Source of the DNA: Chlamydiota bacterium
Lineage (GTDB): Bacteria; Chlamydiota; Chlamydiia; Chlamydiales; Parachlamydiaceae
Length of the DNA: 64,000 bases
Assembly: GCA_013288825.1 (NCBI GenBank)
Contig: JABDBC010000002.1
Coordinates: 1 to 64,000, forward strand
Direction: 5' to 3'
The translations under genes were made by a program, and so were the position numbers. The notes under the pieces are model-generated. The model had not been told where the DNA came from and ran no database searches. It worked only from the letters and a program-made list of their open reading frames with translations. Below, piece by piece: positions 51,201-60,600 of the stretch (within the stretch, counting starts at the first letter, position 1; each line of letters starts with the position of its first letter).

Positions 51201-53474
51201 GAAGCGTTCATGAAGACTGTGAAAGACCTTGGGAAGACCCCTTTCACACTAGCTCTTGCGGCTGAGTTTACGTTACGTGAAATGGAAGCTCCTTTCTTGA
51301 GACTCTGCGAGAAAACGCAAATAGACCCGATTGATCCAAAGCTCTCGCCAAAAGAACTCATGGAGACAGAACGCATCTGGCGAACCCTAAATGAAATACA
51401 AGTCAAGCTGCAAGCTGCAATGAAAATCAGTGAAGAAAATGACCCACACTTACCATACTTAGAAGCGGCTCAAGCCCGGATAGATCAATGGAGAGCTAAG
51501 CTCCCCATGGAATTCCGCTATCGGGATCATGGTACAGCTGCAGTTGCAGCCCGTGCTGCTGCTACAACGGAACCAAAACTAGAAGACTCCGGCGAATCAA
51601 AGCGAATGGGCTCAGAAGTAGATTCTAAACGAGGAGAAGAAAGAGTATCAGGGTTAGGATTGGGAGAAACGGCATTGCGTAACTTAAACTATTCGGCAAT
51701 AGTTGAAGCAAGGTCCAATCGTCGACTTTTAGATAATCACTTGGTAGAGCTGAGTAGAACTGATGACTCGGATCAAATAACACTTTTGATGAGTTCAATC
51801 GAAACTGATAAACAAACGATCAGAGAGGAGATGACACGCCTAAGCAGGGAAGGATTTAATATCGAACCTTACCGTCAAATTGTTGGATTTGACGAAGACG
51901 GCAATCGATACGGCTCTGAACCCTTTACTACCGATGCTCAAGCATTCGAACTAGAAGGTCCGGAAACTCCAAGGGAAGTTCCTCCAACTGAGCCCCGTGG
52001 AACAGAAACTGCTCCATCCACTTCGTCATCGTCATCGTCAAGCGCTCCTTCAGCGACTGCGGCTGCTACATCGCCACCGTTGCCTACGCAGCCGCCAGTA
52101 ACTGCAATGGCGCCACCTCGGATGCCAGGTACAGTCCATAGGCCGACCTCAGAGCCGGCAAGCGAATTTGAAAGAAAAACAAAAGGGAAGCCGGAATTAA
52201 CCCCTGGACTTGGTCTCGAACCCGCGAGAGCCGCTCCGACAAGAGCATCCGCTGTGCTTTCATTTAGACCTGGATCCCCAGCACAGATGACCGAATATTA
52301 TAATAAGACTATTCTAGAAACAAACACAAACCCCGACATCATACCCAAACGAATACTGGATTTAGAAAAAATGAGAACTAGTTATGGCGAAACTGCTGAC
52401 GAATCAATGATAGCTATATTACAACAAACAATCGATACTCTGAAAGCAAAGAAAAAGAAGCTGGAAAGTAGTTTAATACCAACTGCAGAAGTACATAAGG
52501 CTGAGTTTGACGCCAAAATAAAGGCTATCAGTATTGAGAAGGATGGAAAAATGCAAGCTGATCTCAGGACAGCCTATAAACAACAAAGACAACAGGTCCT
52601 GGAAGATCTGAGGCGCATTGGCGCAGCAGGATTTAATATACAACCGAGCCTTGAAATTCTTGGATTTGATTTAGAGGGCAACGCTATAGGCGAAACTAAG
52701 GAGGCTCGAGAAGGACAATTAATAAAAGCAGCACAATCCGTCAAGGCTTGGACGGATTGGTTTGTCGCAAATAGCGGTCGGGCAGATGAGAAAGAGCTAG
52801 AAGAACGAACAAGAGAATTTGAAGCCCTGAAACAAAACGCTTTAGCGGAACTGAATTTCTACCATGAAATGGGATTTGATGTAATCCCAAGCCTCAATAT
52901 TCTCGGATTTGATTTAGAGGGCAACACTCTTGTTAGGGCGCCAACTTCTCCTCCTACAACAGCTCCTTCGACAGCTGACGCCGCCACAGAAGCGGCAGCA
53001 CGAGCCATCGATGAAAAGAACTGGCCTAAAATTGAAGCGAACATCAAAGCCAACCCGAATTTAATACCCACTGCCATCAGATCTTTTAAGGAATTTCTAT
53101 CCTCTGGAGCCTCAGAAGCAAGTGCAATGGCCACCCAATGGGGAATCGCTCGTCTGGAAGCAATGAAAACGGCCGAAGAGCAACGCCTTAAAGTATGGGC
53201 AACTACGCAAAAAGCTAGCATGGATGAGATATTAGCGCGTATTACCAGGTCACCAGCTGGACAAGACAAAACTGATGCTTCGAATGAATATCTGGACCTA
53301 AGGAATCAAACAAAAAGTGAGCTACAAAAAAAAGGTAGCGAAGGGTTTGATATTTCCCAAAGCGCAGCAATACTCGGACTTGTCAGCCGGGATTTAGGGC
53401 CGGAATTGGGTGGTGAAATTTTGATCTATGAGGCAGATATTACACCACCAGTTACGCCATACCAATCCACATGA
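45252..53474 (+). CDS. Giant helical repeat-containing protein, 2740 aa
   Basis: No known domain is recognised. AGGGG precedes ATG 45252. A Pro/Thr/Ala-rich N terminus (1-60) leads into about 2100 residues that look almost wholly helical, rich in Lys/Glu/Ala/Leu, without signal peptide or clear membrane segment. A tandem pair of repeats of about 95 residues lies near 1015-1200 (CESQISNAVRQIASFDKQV... / FESQVKDSLEQVNILDEQI...). A Pro/Ser/Thr/Ala linker is near 2240-2300. The C-terminal part holds four copies of a unit of about 65-70 residues ending GFNIxPSxxILGFDLEGN (near 2198, 2460, 2540 and 2700; the fourth is degenerate). The size and layout suggest a scaffold or secreted protein. Function unknown; the coding call is firm (one open frame, good codon use). 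Confidence 0.88.
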   Translation: MSIGSEPPIRPGGDLPDIKRDDTVPPLGTPAAGAGAPTTSEEKTALAASQRPTTTAPSIHIPFTAKATLIIGSAWRAGLRLFPKKEKTQLTQTMEKIMNLINAPAPGKGKAKTAAAGTTTADLHLLSPADKKALLDLVAEMQKDMSELEKTVSETSITDVMKKSITLGKPTFISYAEIGAHYKTRLERLAQQKEEKAIEAKGKAEEEGKPLIGRIRPGASALTLKTLSKDIGAILDKNLKALDDKGDKDVRECKALAANILKQLKKTRIIEDRSTQKTKREDSMAITAALQGAIKDRDLLMSKLRRLKHSNPKKHQEIVEKIYVPLNKELSDARLQREILSIAQTAVVHLFEETKEYGKTGGAKRLEKMRGEATLLMTDPELMKKLKDKEFKISHETEIVVTHTASDIKEDITGIRGLTAEYGHLTANLLEMFRESDDIANPEEFVACKELAKEVCENLAAAAKAKSRGTDFSELALKSREGFLRLQTKIDVLKKATQLKPPSAYDKMVYDRVMKEIYQPLEKTLLAFHKGSVHDPETLIKMSFLPLTSNERELYRSLLSTSTRGGVERVIYRPQGFFDKLLRREPPAALREPTKLFNSLLADALTRFDTRSAFRELGKVHRLETRLGLAGVRLAHLDKPVALTYHDKYADIAEASSHVSTVYDVSKDFSRTPPSKKVLEAGPLDVFTEETALTRALRLTPHSKEIAEGLGWTPTPLAAARLIKSKMALERLLVRLQARKEKLDEQLENSGTVPLDEMFYSDYAMVAHAVKQTGGALKEIDIAESRATRTLEDALKLTKEDEAMIEAGIKRPADYGDTITVERYQTAIQKLAAESSLGNVESRERLKQLITSLERNCPNLLRRIKEHRPTVEVTLQYPSGPFKQPITIDPRISEIIAKAKEVTEGPVVDHLKFVTLELIDTHGKLRELYEDKNAAHNVVGDREKIVKAYQAGNIDSVKTLVKAHLLVREGIYQEDLFLREMRQDPDASRAIDEALDMLRREVTEPVARTNVQIARAFMDLANKCESQISNAVRQIASFDKQVVTKAATREQLETRRELVLMAEDGLKQLEEIAANSAETPEGKEFRAAVMAKYNLQLQAFERVQFGAIRTPIQAQSYIDLVNSFESQVKDSLEQVNILDEQIAAKTATPNQISGRPVLLGVAWKALQNLKDTVAQLPIETATGQGLYSAIMRKYATQLEAYNKVLHPPGLPQPQVRNDAFFIAAREAAEGLRTAITNLEGVGRFHTSGVAARYMSDAAVTPDEIAKHIHGIKAAGKVLEAEIMRLEEELPKTNLSDRAAALKELEGLRAEFRTITERHNKYIDIAYPIDRGLLRRVESAKTPGDFARLSVEFETKDMLKEIVGQLAARASTYLSAESRSEAAFRAALFLNRVQIILPVNDLADIEKAVKGITSEYRPSLSHNETAMVRDLNQQALQATMTGTLTPEALDAFNTRDAKLVQKYRDLFIKLYANARTEAEQKQFINLTFYLQTNHPTFLAKMLEDPLLSSMLAKGLNKEGEELNLTTRQIAVFVNLQRAIVDRGLTLQNVDVPDSLEQAIKHLTVLEKLSIDKPTTENLEAYKQMSQLYYELNRRHGLTDLSTTHVEILQILRNSPDEGTHFATTKIMALPGGQEALVNLEKILAARVRAPATFEERIANLTDLKRLYQAYPKLLPKLPEFPVTKIHPANAAILAAIEVQTDRSPKTVGEAFATTMRTRVDASLAEKLKSDREFLDHLNNVYLHHPDLIEVYEKGYGTEINLRLVQIGTDSSSPLSILARQVAIRRQMNVALKTNAFTPVFIEEIQRQFTRLREEEAKAMVSAAAAMTTTGTSLARPAPAELFATSTDLLEETFTRELERTDQWTLKPLDTRVLANIKANLAVVRELTDRIKYGDKSPKTANELQKAQRKAADYLKSNEQNVANLLHLFESRAMYGYSTLAAGDELRLGADIHELTDQLDAADRLVGAKQKWTSREAFKGVKGLHEAFMKTVKDLGKTPFTLALAAEFTLREMEAPFLRLCEKTQIDPIDPKLSPKELMETERIWRTLNEIQVKLQAAMKISEENDPHLPYLEAAQARIDQWRAKLPMEFRYRDHGTAAVAARAAATTEPKLEDSGESKRMGSEVDSKRGEERVSGLGLGETALRNLNYSAIVEARSNRRLLDNHLVELSRTDDSDQITLLMSSIETDKQTIREEMTRLSREGFNIEPYRQIVGFDEDGNRYGSEPFTTDAQAFELEGPETPREVPPTEPRGTETAPSTSSSSSSSAPSATAAATSPPLPTQPPVTAMAPPRMPGTVHRPTSEPASEFERKTKGKPELTPGLGLEPARAAPTRASAVLSFRPGSPAQMTEYYNKTILETNTNPDIIPKRILDLEKMRTSYGETADESMIAILQQTIDTLKAKKKKLESSLIPTAEVHKAEFDAKIKAISIEKDGKMQADLRTAYKQQRQQVLEDLRRIGAAGFNIQPSLEILGFDLEGNAIGETKEAREGQLIKAAQSVKAWTDWFVANSGRADEKELEERTREFEALKQNALAELNFYHEMGFDVIPSLNILGFDLEGNTLVRAPTSPPTTAPSTADAATEAAARAIDEKNWPKIEANIKANPNLIPTAIRSFKEFLSSGASEASAMATQWGIARLEAMKTAEEQRLKVWATTQKASMDEILARITRSPAGQDKTDASNEYLDLRNQTKSELQKKGSEGFDISQSAAILGLVSRDLGPELGGEILIYEADITPPVTPYQST

Positions 53475-53592
53475 TATCTCACGCGTTAGGGATGATAAAT
53501 TCGCTATCGAAAACAGAGAACGAATAATGCTAGAAGAAATTGCGAGAATGAAAGCTCAAGGATTCAAACTAGACGACGTGGTGTTTCCATAG
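53475..53592 (+). pseudogene. Frameshifted C-terminal remnant of the 2740-aa gene
   Basis: In another frame (codons from 53470, stop TAG 53590-53592) the DNA just after the stop encodes DISRVRDDKFAIENRERIMLEEIARMKAQGFKLDDVVFP. This has the same shape as the C-terminal repeat of the giant protein (DKQTIREEMTRLSREGFNIEP...). The simplest reading is that an indel near 53400-53470 cut off a fifth repeat. A natural end by drift or a sequencing error are alternatives. Confidence 0.55.
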
Positions 53593-53597
53593 CGCTG

Positions 53598-53845
53598 GTG
53601 CCGGCCCTCCGGGACGGAATGGTTTTTTAGTGTACCCAGGCTTCGCTAACCCCTCCGGGGAGCTTCAGCCTGGGCTATTACGTAAACAGACCCTCCGGGC
53701 TGTATGCAGGAGCTTTTGTCTGAGAATCACTTTTCACATTGCCCGGAGGGCTGTTTACGTAATAGCCCAGGCTGAAGCTCCCCGGAGGGGTTAGCGAAGC
53801 CTGGGTTAGCGCCACACAACACACCCCGTCCCGGAGGGCCGGCAC
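53598..53845. repeat. CCGGCCCTCCGGGAC inverted repeat, copy 4
   Basis: GTGCCGGCCCTCCGGGACGGAATGG is mirrored at 53825-53845. The centre (about 53700-53735) is shared with copy 5, unlike the other copies. It begins 5 nt after the relic stop codon. Confidence 0.93.
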
Positions 53846-53956
53846 TCTTGGAAAATTGGGGTCTGGCTTGTGATTTGTAATTTGAGGTGGAACAGAGGTT
53901 CTACGAAAAAGAGGCCTCAAATTGCAAATCGCATGCCTGAACCCAATTTTCCAAGA
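53846..53956. repeat. Spacer palindrome CTTGGAAAATTGGG, first copy
   Basis: TCTTGGAAAATTGGG...GGCTTGTGATTTGTAATTTGAG and the partial inverse CTCAAATTGCAAATCGCATGCC...CCCAATTTTCCAAGA. It links copies 4 and 5 of the CCGG element and is duplicated at 54206-54311. A third, inverted and shorter relative is at 54409-54494. Confidence 0.85.
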
Positions 53957-54205
53957 GTGCCGGCCCTCCGGGGCGGGATGGTTTTTTTAGTGTACCCAGG
54001 CTTCGCTAACCCCTCCGGGGAGCTTCAGCCCGGGCTATTACGTGAACAGACCCTCCGGGCTGTATGCAGGAGCTTTTGTCTGAGAATCACTTTTCACACT
54101 GCCCGGAGGGCTGTTTACGTAATAGCCCAGGCTGAAGCTCCCCGGAGGGGTTAGCAAAGCCTGGGTTAGCACCACACGACATACCCCGTCCCGGAGGGCC
54201 GGCAC
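53957..54205. repeat. CCGGCCCTCCGGGAC inverted repeat, copy 5
   Basis: Almost identical to copy 4, including its centre (AGGAGCTTTTGTCTGAGAATC). Together with the spacer palindrome this makes a direct duplication with a period of about 359 bp (53598-53956 and 53957-54311). Confidence 0.93.
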
Positions 54206-54494
54206 TCTTGGGAAATTGGGGTCTGGCTTGTGATTTGTAATTTGAGGTGGAACAGAGGTTCTACGAAAAAGAGGCCTCAAATTGCAAATCGCATGCCTGA
54301 ACCCAATTTCCAAAACAGATTAGAAACACCGGTTCAGGCGTTTAGAGTGTGTTGAGTGAGAATAGGTTAAAGCGAGGTGAGAATTGGTAAAAAGCGTAGT
54401 GAGAATAGGGTTCAGGCATGCGATTTGCAATTTGGGCAACCTTTATATTTAAACTCTGTTGCAGCCCAAATTACAAATCACAAGCCAGACCCCA
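54206..54494. repeat. Spacer palindrome copies 2 and 3
   Basis: 54206-54311 repeats the CTTGGGAAATTGGGGTCTGGC spacer. 54312-54408 holds GTGAGAATAGG/GTGAGAATTGG direct repeats. 54409-54494 carries GGTTCAGGCATGCGATTTGCAATTTGGG and CCCAAATTACAAATCACAAGCCAGACCCC, the inverted relative. No gene is seen in the gap between the two giant genes. Confidence 0.8.
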
Positions 54495-54619
54495 ATTCTC
54501 ACAGCCAGACCCCAAAATAACAAAACAATAATGTAGGCTAAAACGCAATACGCCTCATGGAATACTCTGAAAAGAACTTCGACAGCCTCAACAATAAACC
54601 TTTTTATAAGAGGTAAGTT

Positions 54620-57600
54620 ATGGCATCAGGTACATCAGGACTCCCATCTTTTTTTCATGAAGGCCCCCATCTAACCCCACTTACTCCTTTACCTCCACCT
54701 GCCGAAACAGCCGTCAGCCCCCCAGCAGCCCCTCCTTCCTCTCCTCCAGTCATCGTGGTTGCAACAGCTGTCGCTGCAGTCGCCACTGCACCCATCGCAC
54801 AAGCAGCACGCATTTCAATAGAAACACAAAAAACAATTAATCAATTGATGCAGCATGAGTTTGCAAAAACTAAGCCAAAATATTCTCTCCAACAACGGTT
54901 TACACGGTGGCTTTATAACGAAAGGGCCCTCAATGCCGTTGAGAAATGGAGCGAAAAACGTAAGATTTTCGTCAAAAATCAGTTAGATATCATACGCAAT
55001 ACTTCGAAATTAACATTGGAACGGCTGAATGCCGCCACAAAAAAAGGTATGGCCCTCGCCGGACTGACGGACCGTTATGGAAATCCAAGCGTCCTCGAAA
55101 AAATCACTTTAAATGATGAAAAAGGGATTACACAAACTCTACAACGAGAATTTGCGGATGTCACAAAAGTTGCTGAAGAAACAGAAGCAAAATTGGCCCA
55201 TCTCGCTCAATTGATGGAAGGTAATTCACAACTCATCGGCATCTTTGGAAAGCAACGAGAAGAACTTGCAGATAATGTCATTAAACTTAGAGAAAATATC
55301 GCAAAGGCAAAGACTGTATATGAAACCGAGCTTGAAGAAACTAAGAAGAAGGAATTAAGCATACGATACCCGAATATGCCCGACGAAAAAGGTGATAAAA
55401 TACCCGACAAAAAAGGTATTAAACGTGCGGCTAAAGAAGCTTTAGCCACACCTCCAATCACACCTAGGCTCTCAGAAAAAGAAGAAACATTCTTGCGAGA
55501 TTTAGTAGATGGAAAAATAAGCGTCAAATCACAACTTAACACACTTGGCGATATCAATGCTTTCAGAAAACTTATTAGAACGCTTGGACATCAAGCATTT
55601 ACTCGAGAAAATACAAAAGCAAAAGAACGGTTTGTCATTTTAATGATGACCCTCAAATCAATTGATCCGCAACGTATTACTTCTATTTTAGACACTAAGG
55701 ACCATATCGTTAAATGGCGTATTGAACAAGCGACTTATAGTATACCTGATGTCTGGTATGATCTTATTGCTCGCGAACCAAGGGAGAGAGATCTAGATCA
55801 AATTACACCTAATAAAAATATTGTCCCTTCGGCTCTCAAAGGGCAATTTCGACTAGTAATAACTCAAAAATGCGAAGATGCAATCCAGAATGGACATCCC
55901 CATGTTGCCAGCCAAATTAAAGCTCTCGCAAAGTCCCCTCGATTCAGACACATGATCGGAAGCATTCTGGCCGAACCTGAATTTAGTAAGATGCTACAAG
56001 ATGTCGCAAATATCAAGAAATTAAGACCAGAACCAGTGGCAGTAGCTCCAGAACAACCAGTACATATTGAATTAACACGCGTAACAACTGGTGTGGAAAC
56101 CAAACCTGTCACAGCTGAAGAACTACGTGTTGAATTAAAACTCGAAACAGCTGGCGCTGCAAGCGTCGCTGCAGCTGTAGTTGTCCCCGTTCCAGAAACT
56201 GGAGCCCCACCTCCTCCAGTTGGTACAGCAACGGGTGTCGGAGGGGCAGGAGCAGGGATCGCGCCTCCATCAGTTGGTGCAGCTGTTGTTCCAAAAGTTG
56301 GAGCAAGACCTGAAGCAGCTCCGGCACGTGCAGAAGCTAGACCTCTACACGTGGATGTTACTGTAGTCCGAGCTACAGAAATCAATGCATTGTGCAAAAG
56401 ACTTTTAGTTGCCAAGACTGATTATGAAACTGCATATAGTAAAATCCCAATGGATAAAGATAAGGCTTCTGCAAATCTTAGACTCATGAAGAGATTACGA
56501 CATGATCTTATTAGTCTTATCACCCCAACGGTTGCTATACGAGAAAGTGCAATAGAAAAAGCCACGGATAACAAACTCTCAAAGGAACAAGAAGAAATAT
56601 ACGCTGGGGATATCGAAAATGAAAGAAAATATTTCTATTTGGAATATGAAAAAAATGCAAAAACTGAAGCTAGTAAGCCTGCGGGAGGCAATCCGATTTA
56701 CTCCGAGATATTACAATTCCTCAAAACTGATCTGGCAACAGTTGATAAAATCTTAGAACATTATACTCCAAAAGCCCCAGCTACAACTACTGTTGCAGCA
56801 GCAGCGGCTACGAGAGTCAAATATAAACCGTTGAGTGATCCTAAGCAATCCCCCGAACGCAGAGCCTTTGAAGACATCTTAAGGCAACCTGAATTTGACA
56901 TTTCAATTCCAGTTGGAATTCCTCCAGCTTCCGTAACCGAAGCGCTAAGCAATGATCCCCAAATAAAACGCCTCCTCCTATTGCTTAGCTGGAATATGTT
57001 CCGCCAAGGTGTCAAACGCAACTACGAAGACTACAGCATTCCAAAGCCTCCAGGAAATGAACCTACTGAAGTAGAACGCAATCTCGGAATGGCAAGCATT
57101 CTGGAAGAACTGCAATCACGCCTTTCTACAGGAGATCACGCAGGTAAAGGGATTAGAATTCAAGTTAGGTTCACTCCCACTGAAGATACTGCCTTTAAAC
57201 AGGCTCGAGGAATTGTTGAAAACCGCAGCACCTATAAATTCTCGGTAGCAAGGCCTGATGAAGTAATCGCAGAACCATCGGTTATGCTCAATGTCCTCGC
57301 AAAGCTTCTTGACGAAGAGCTGCAAGCAGTAAAGCCTTTAACGGCAAAACCACCAACAGCGCTCGGTGCTGCAGAAAGAGAAAGCAAGCGTGGAAAAGTT
57401 GAGGCCCCCGAAGAGAAACTCGAACAAGCCAGAGTTACTTTTGAGGCTGTTGATTTTGCTCTAAAATTGAAAAAGCACAGTCCAGAACTGTGGAGCGAAA
57501 TGATGCAAAAAGATAAATCCTTGTTCTCAATGTTAGAAGATGTTTGTAATCAAATGTTAGACCGTGGATCCACGGAAGACAGATTGAAAGCCCATAAATT

Positions 57601-60600
57601 TTTGATGTCGATGTATCTTTCCGAAGGAGCGAAACTCTCCGTTCTTGGTCAAGCAAATACACTCACTCGAAAGGCTATAAAACAACAATCTCTTGCCTTA
57701 GAGACCCTTCGTACACGACCACCTGCAGAGTACTTACGAGAGTCTTCTGAAATGAATCAAGAGGTACTTGATATTGGAACTCGATATCAATTATGGCATT
57801 TCTCACCCTCTCAGGAGCGTGTACTTAATCAAATAAAGAACACAGATCCTAGTGATCCGATACAAGTTGAAATGTTAGGCATCTTTCTTAATAGTAATAC
57901 TCGTGATTTTGAATCATTGGAGGACCTAATCAACTTCCGTGTATCTGCCGGTCTAGGAAATTGGGAAGATCGATTGATTCAGGATAAACTCGAAGCTATG
58001 CGTAGTGAGTTGCAGCCGCTTCTTTCCGGTAGTCATGCGGAAGCGCCTAAAGGTCCACAAACGGAAGGCCAAATCAAGGGAGCTGATTTTCTCTATTACG
58101 AGAAACAGAAACGAAAACAGGCAGATGAGGAGGACATAAATTTAGAAGCCATTAGAGTGGCTCAATTTGTTCGTAGAAATAACCCTAGAGCCTTCGAAAA
58201 CCGAAGAACAGCAGGAGGAACACATCCTGTTGAAGAACCATTGGGGATATTAATAGGTCATGGGACTTTTTTTGGTCGCGCTGCCGGGTGGACTTACAAA
58301 GCTCTAGATGCAATGGACAAGGCTATAGCACAACATAATAGAGATCCCAATGCTGATATTTCACCGCTTCTAGCAGAAACTCTTCTAGCTTTCAGCCAAG
58401 TAAACCACCTTAGGACGTTTCCTACATATGAAGAACAAATGAAAGCAAAAAATTCCGCTGAAGCGTTTAAAGAATTAGTACAGGACATTGAAAACCTTGA
58501 GAATACCATCAATGTGGCTGTGGCTCAACATGGACTGGGGAGGCTTTCAATAGAACAGCAGGAACTATTTGCAAAATGCAAAGATGAAAAACTTGGTACA
58601 ATCCGAGATTTGAGTAAAGTGACTGCCCTAAAAAATTCCTCAGTACCAGTGATTAAAATCTTGAACACACTGAAAACAGGTGTCTTGCTTGGGATATATA
58701 ATGAACCACCAGAGCTACTCACTGCGGTGTTAGCTGATATTCGCCAGTTAGAAGACAAAGCTATTGCGTGGAAAGGACGAATAATAACAGACGCCCAAGG
58801 AGCTGGAATAGGACTCAGATTTCAAGAGTTCTTGAAGGAAAATCAAAAGGTTGCCAACAGTGCATATCTTGAAATTTTCATGAGAGAAAATCAACCCCTA
58901 GTACGAAGATACCAGACAAATCCACAATCTTTGAAACCAAGCGAGATAGCTCAACTTAGAGCCCTCCCTGAAAGATTGGTCACAGGAGCAGCAGCAGTCT
59001 TACAGGCTGAAGACTTTGGAGGTCTTCCTATCACGATGCCAACGGCTACTCCAAAAGACTTCAATAATATTACTCAAGATGCTGCACAACGAAAAGAAAA
59101 GTGGTTGCAAGAACTGGAGATATTACTATATTCCTCAAAAGAACTTAAAGAGATGTCTGAAGCAGAAAAACGCTTTAGTGCACATCAAGATCTCTTATCT
59201 GCATTAGCTAAACCTCCTACACTAGAAGAACGAGATAAATTGTCTACAAAAGCCCGGGAAGAACTGGAAAAAATTGAAGCTTCGGCGAGGGACTATGTCA
59301 CTCCTACAGCAGCATCTCTTCCTCTGGCCAGCACTATTGCACAACCCACTGAAAATGTAGCTGTGACATTTAACATTCTTGAGCGTCTATTGATAAGTGA
59401 TCTTTCGTCAGTCACAAGAACCCTTTCAGCTCCTTCTGTGCCCAAAGAGACGGCAGTCGCACCTACAAGAGAAGATGAGCTGAAAGCTGCTGTTATATTA
59501 GAAGACAAAGAGCAAGATGAGGAACTCGCAAAACTATCAGTGACTTCTGACGGAATTAAGTTTGCTCGATATTTACAGAAGGCCCATCCAAAGCTGTGGG
59601 AACAACTGACCAAGAAACATCCAGAAATTTATAGCTTATTAGATAAAACGGGTAATTTTGTCAAACAAATGGATCCTTCAAAAACTCCTGGCGTCAGAGA
59701 GTTCACCATTTTCACAAATCTCGAAAGAGCTATTCGCAACCATACCATTGGACGACTCGATTCTCATACAAGAGAAGCTCTTACTGCCCTGGAAATTAAA
59801 ATTCAAAATCTTTCACAAAATGAACGCGTTAATGACCCAAGCTATCAAGAGGCAATGGAAATTATTAACTACAATCGATTGTTGCATTTGAATCCAAAAC
59901 AGTTAGCCCTTCAGGATCGTCTTGTGGCAATAGTTAACATTGGTGACGTAGGACGCCGGGAAGCACAACTGCTACGATTTGACGAATCAGAGAAAGCTGA
60001 GTTGAGGGCAATGCGAGAAATTCTTGAGCAAAGAAAACGACTACCCCTGGGCTGGAATCCTGCGGAAATCGAGTTGCAATTTAATGCAGTAAATTTCGCA
60101 GTTGAGGAGTTGAGTAGGATCAACAAAACAAGATTAGGGCAAATACATACATCATTAACTGATGCAGGAATAGGTGTTGGAGTTGATGTTAAAGTTGAAA
60201 GGGAGACCAAAGGCGAGATTGCTGCTCACGTAGGTGTTAGTGATGCAAAGAGAACAGCAGAGGTAATGGCACAAAAGCCCAGATCTCTAACCGACGATCA
60301 GCTTCTCGGTATACTTGCTAGTAGAGCAAACATACAAGGGCCTGCCACTCCTAAAACGATTGACTATATTGAAGCTGCGTTATCTTTTGGAAATCGACAA
60401 GATTTCAGCGAAGATGTAGCTATTTATCAAAATATTAGAAAAAACAAAATCATTGCGGAGCAAGCCGAAAGATTAGTAGATGGTGCAGATAGCGAGAGTC
60501 ATCCGGCTTATGCAGCTGCCGGAGCTGCCTATTTGGCTTTAAGTGCTCTGGATAACGCCATAGAAGCAAATAACCGCAATCCTAACAATAATACTAATAA

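Noticed and set aside
46000-53269. Minus-strand ORFs of 60-136 aa inside the giant genes
   Set aside because: Scattered short frames opposite one continuous coding frame, with no ribosome sites or families.
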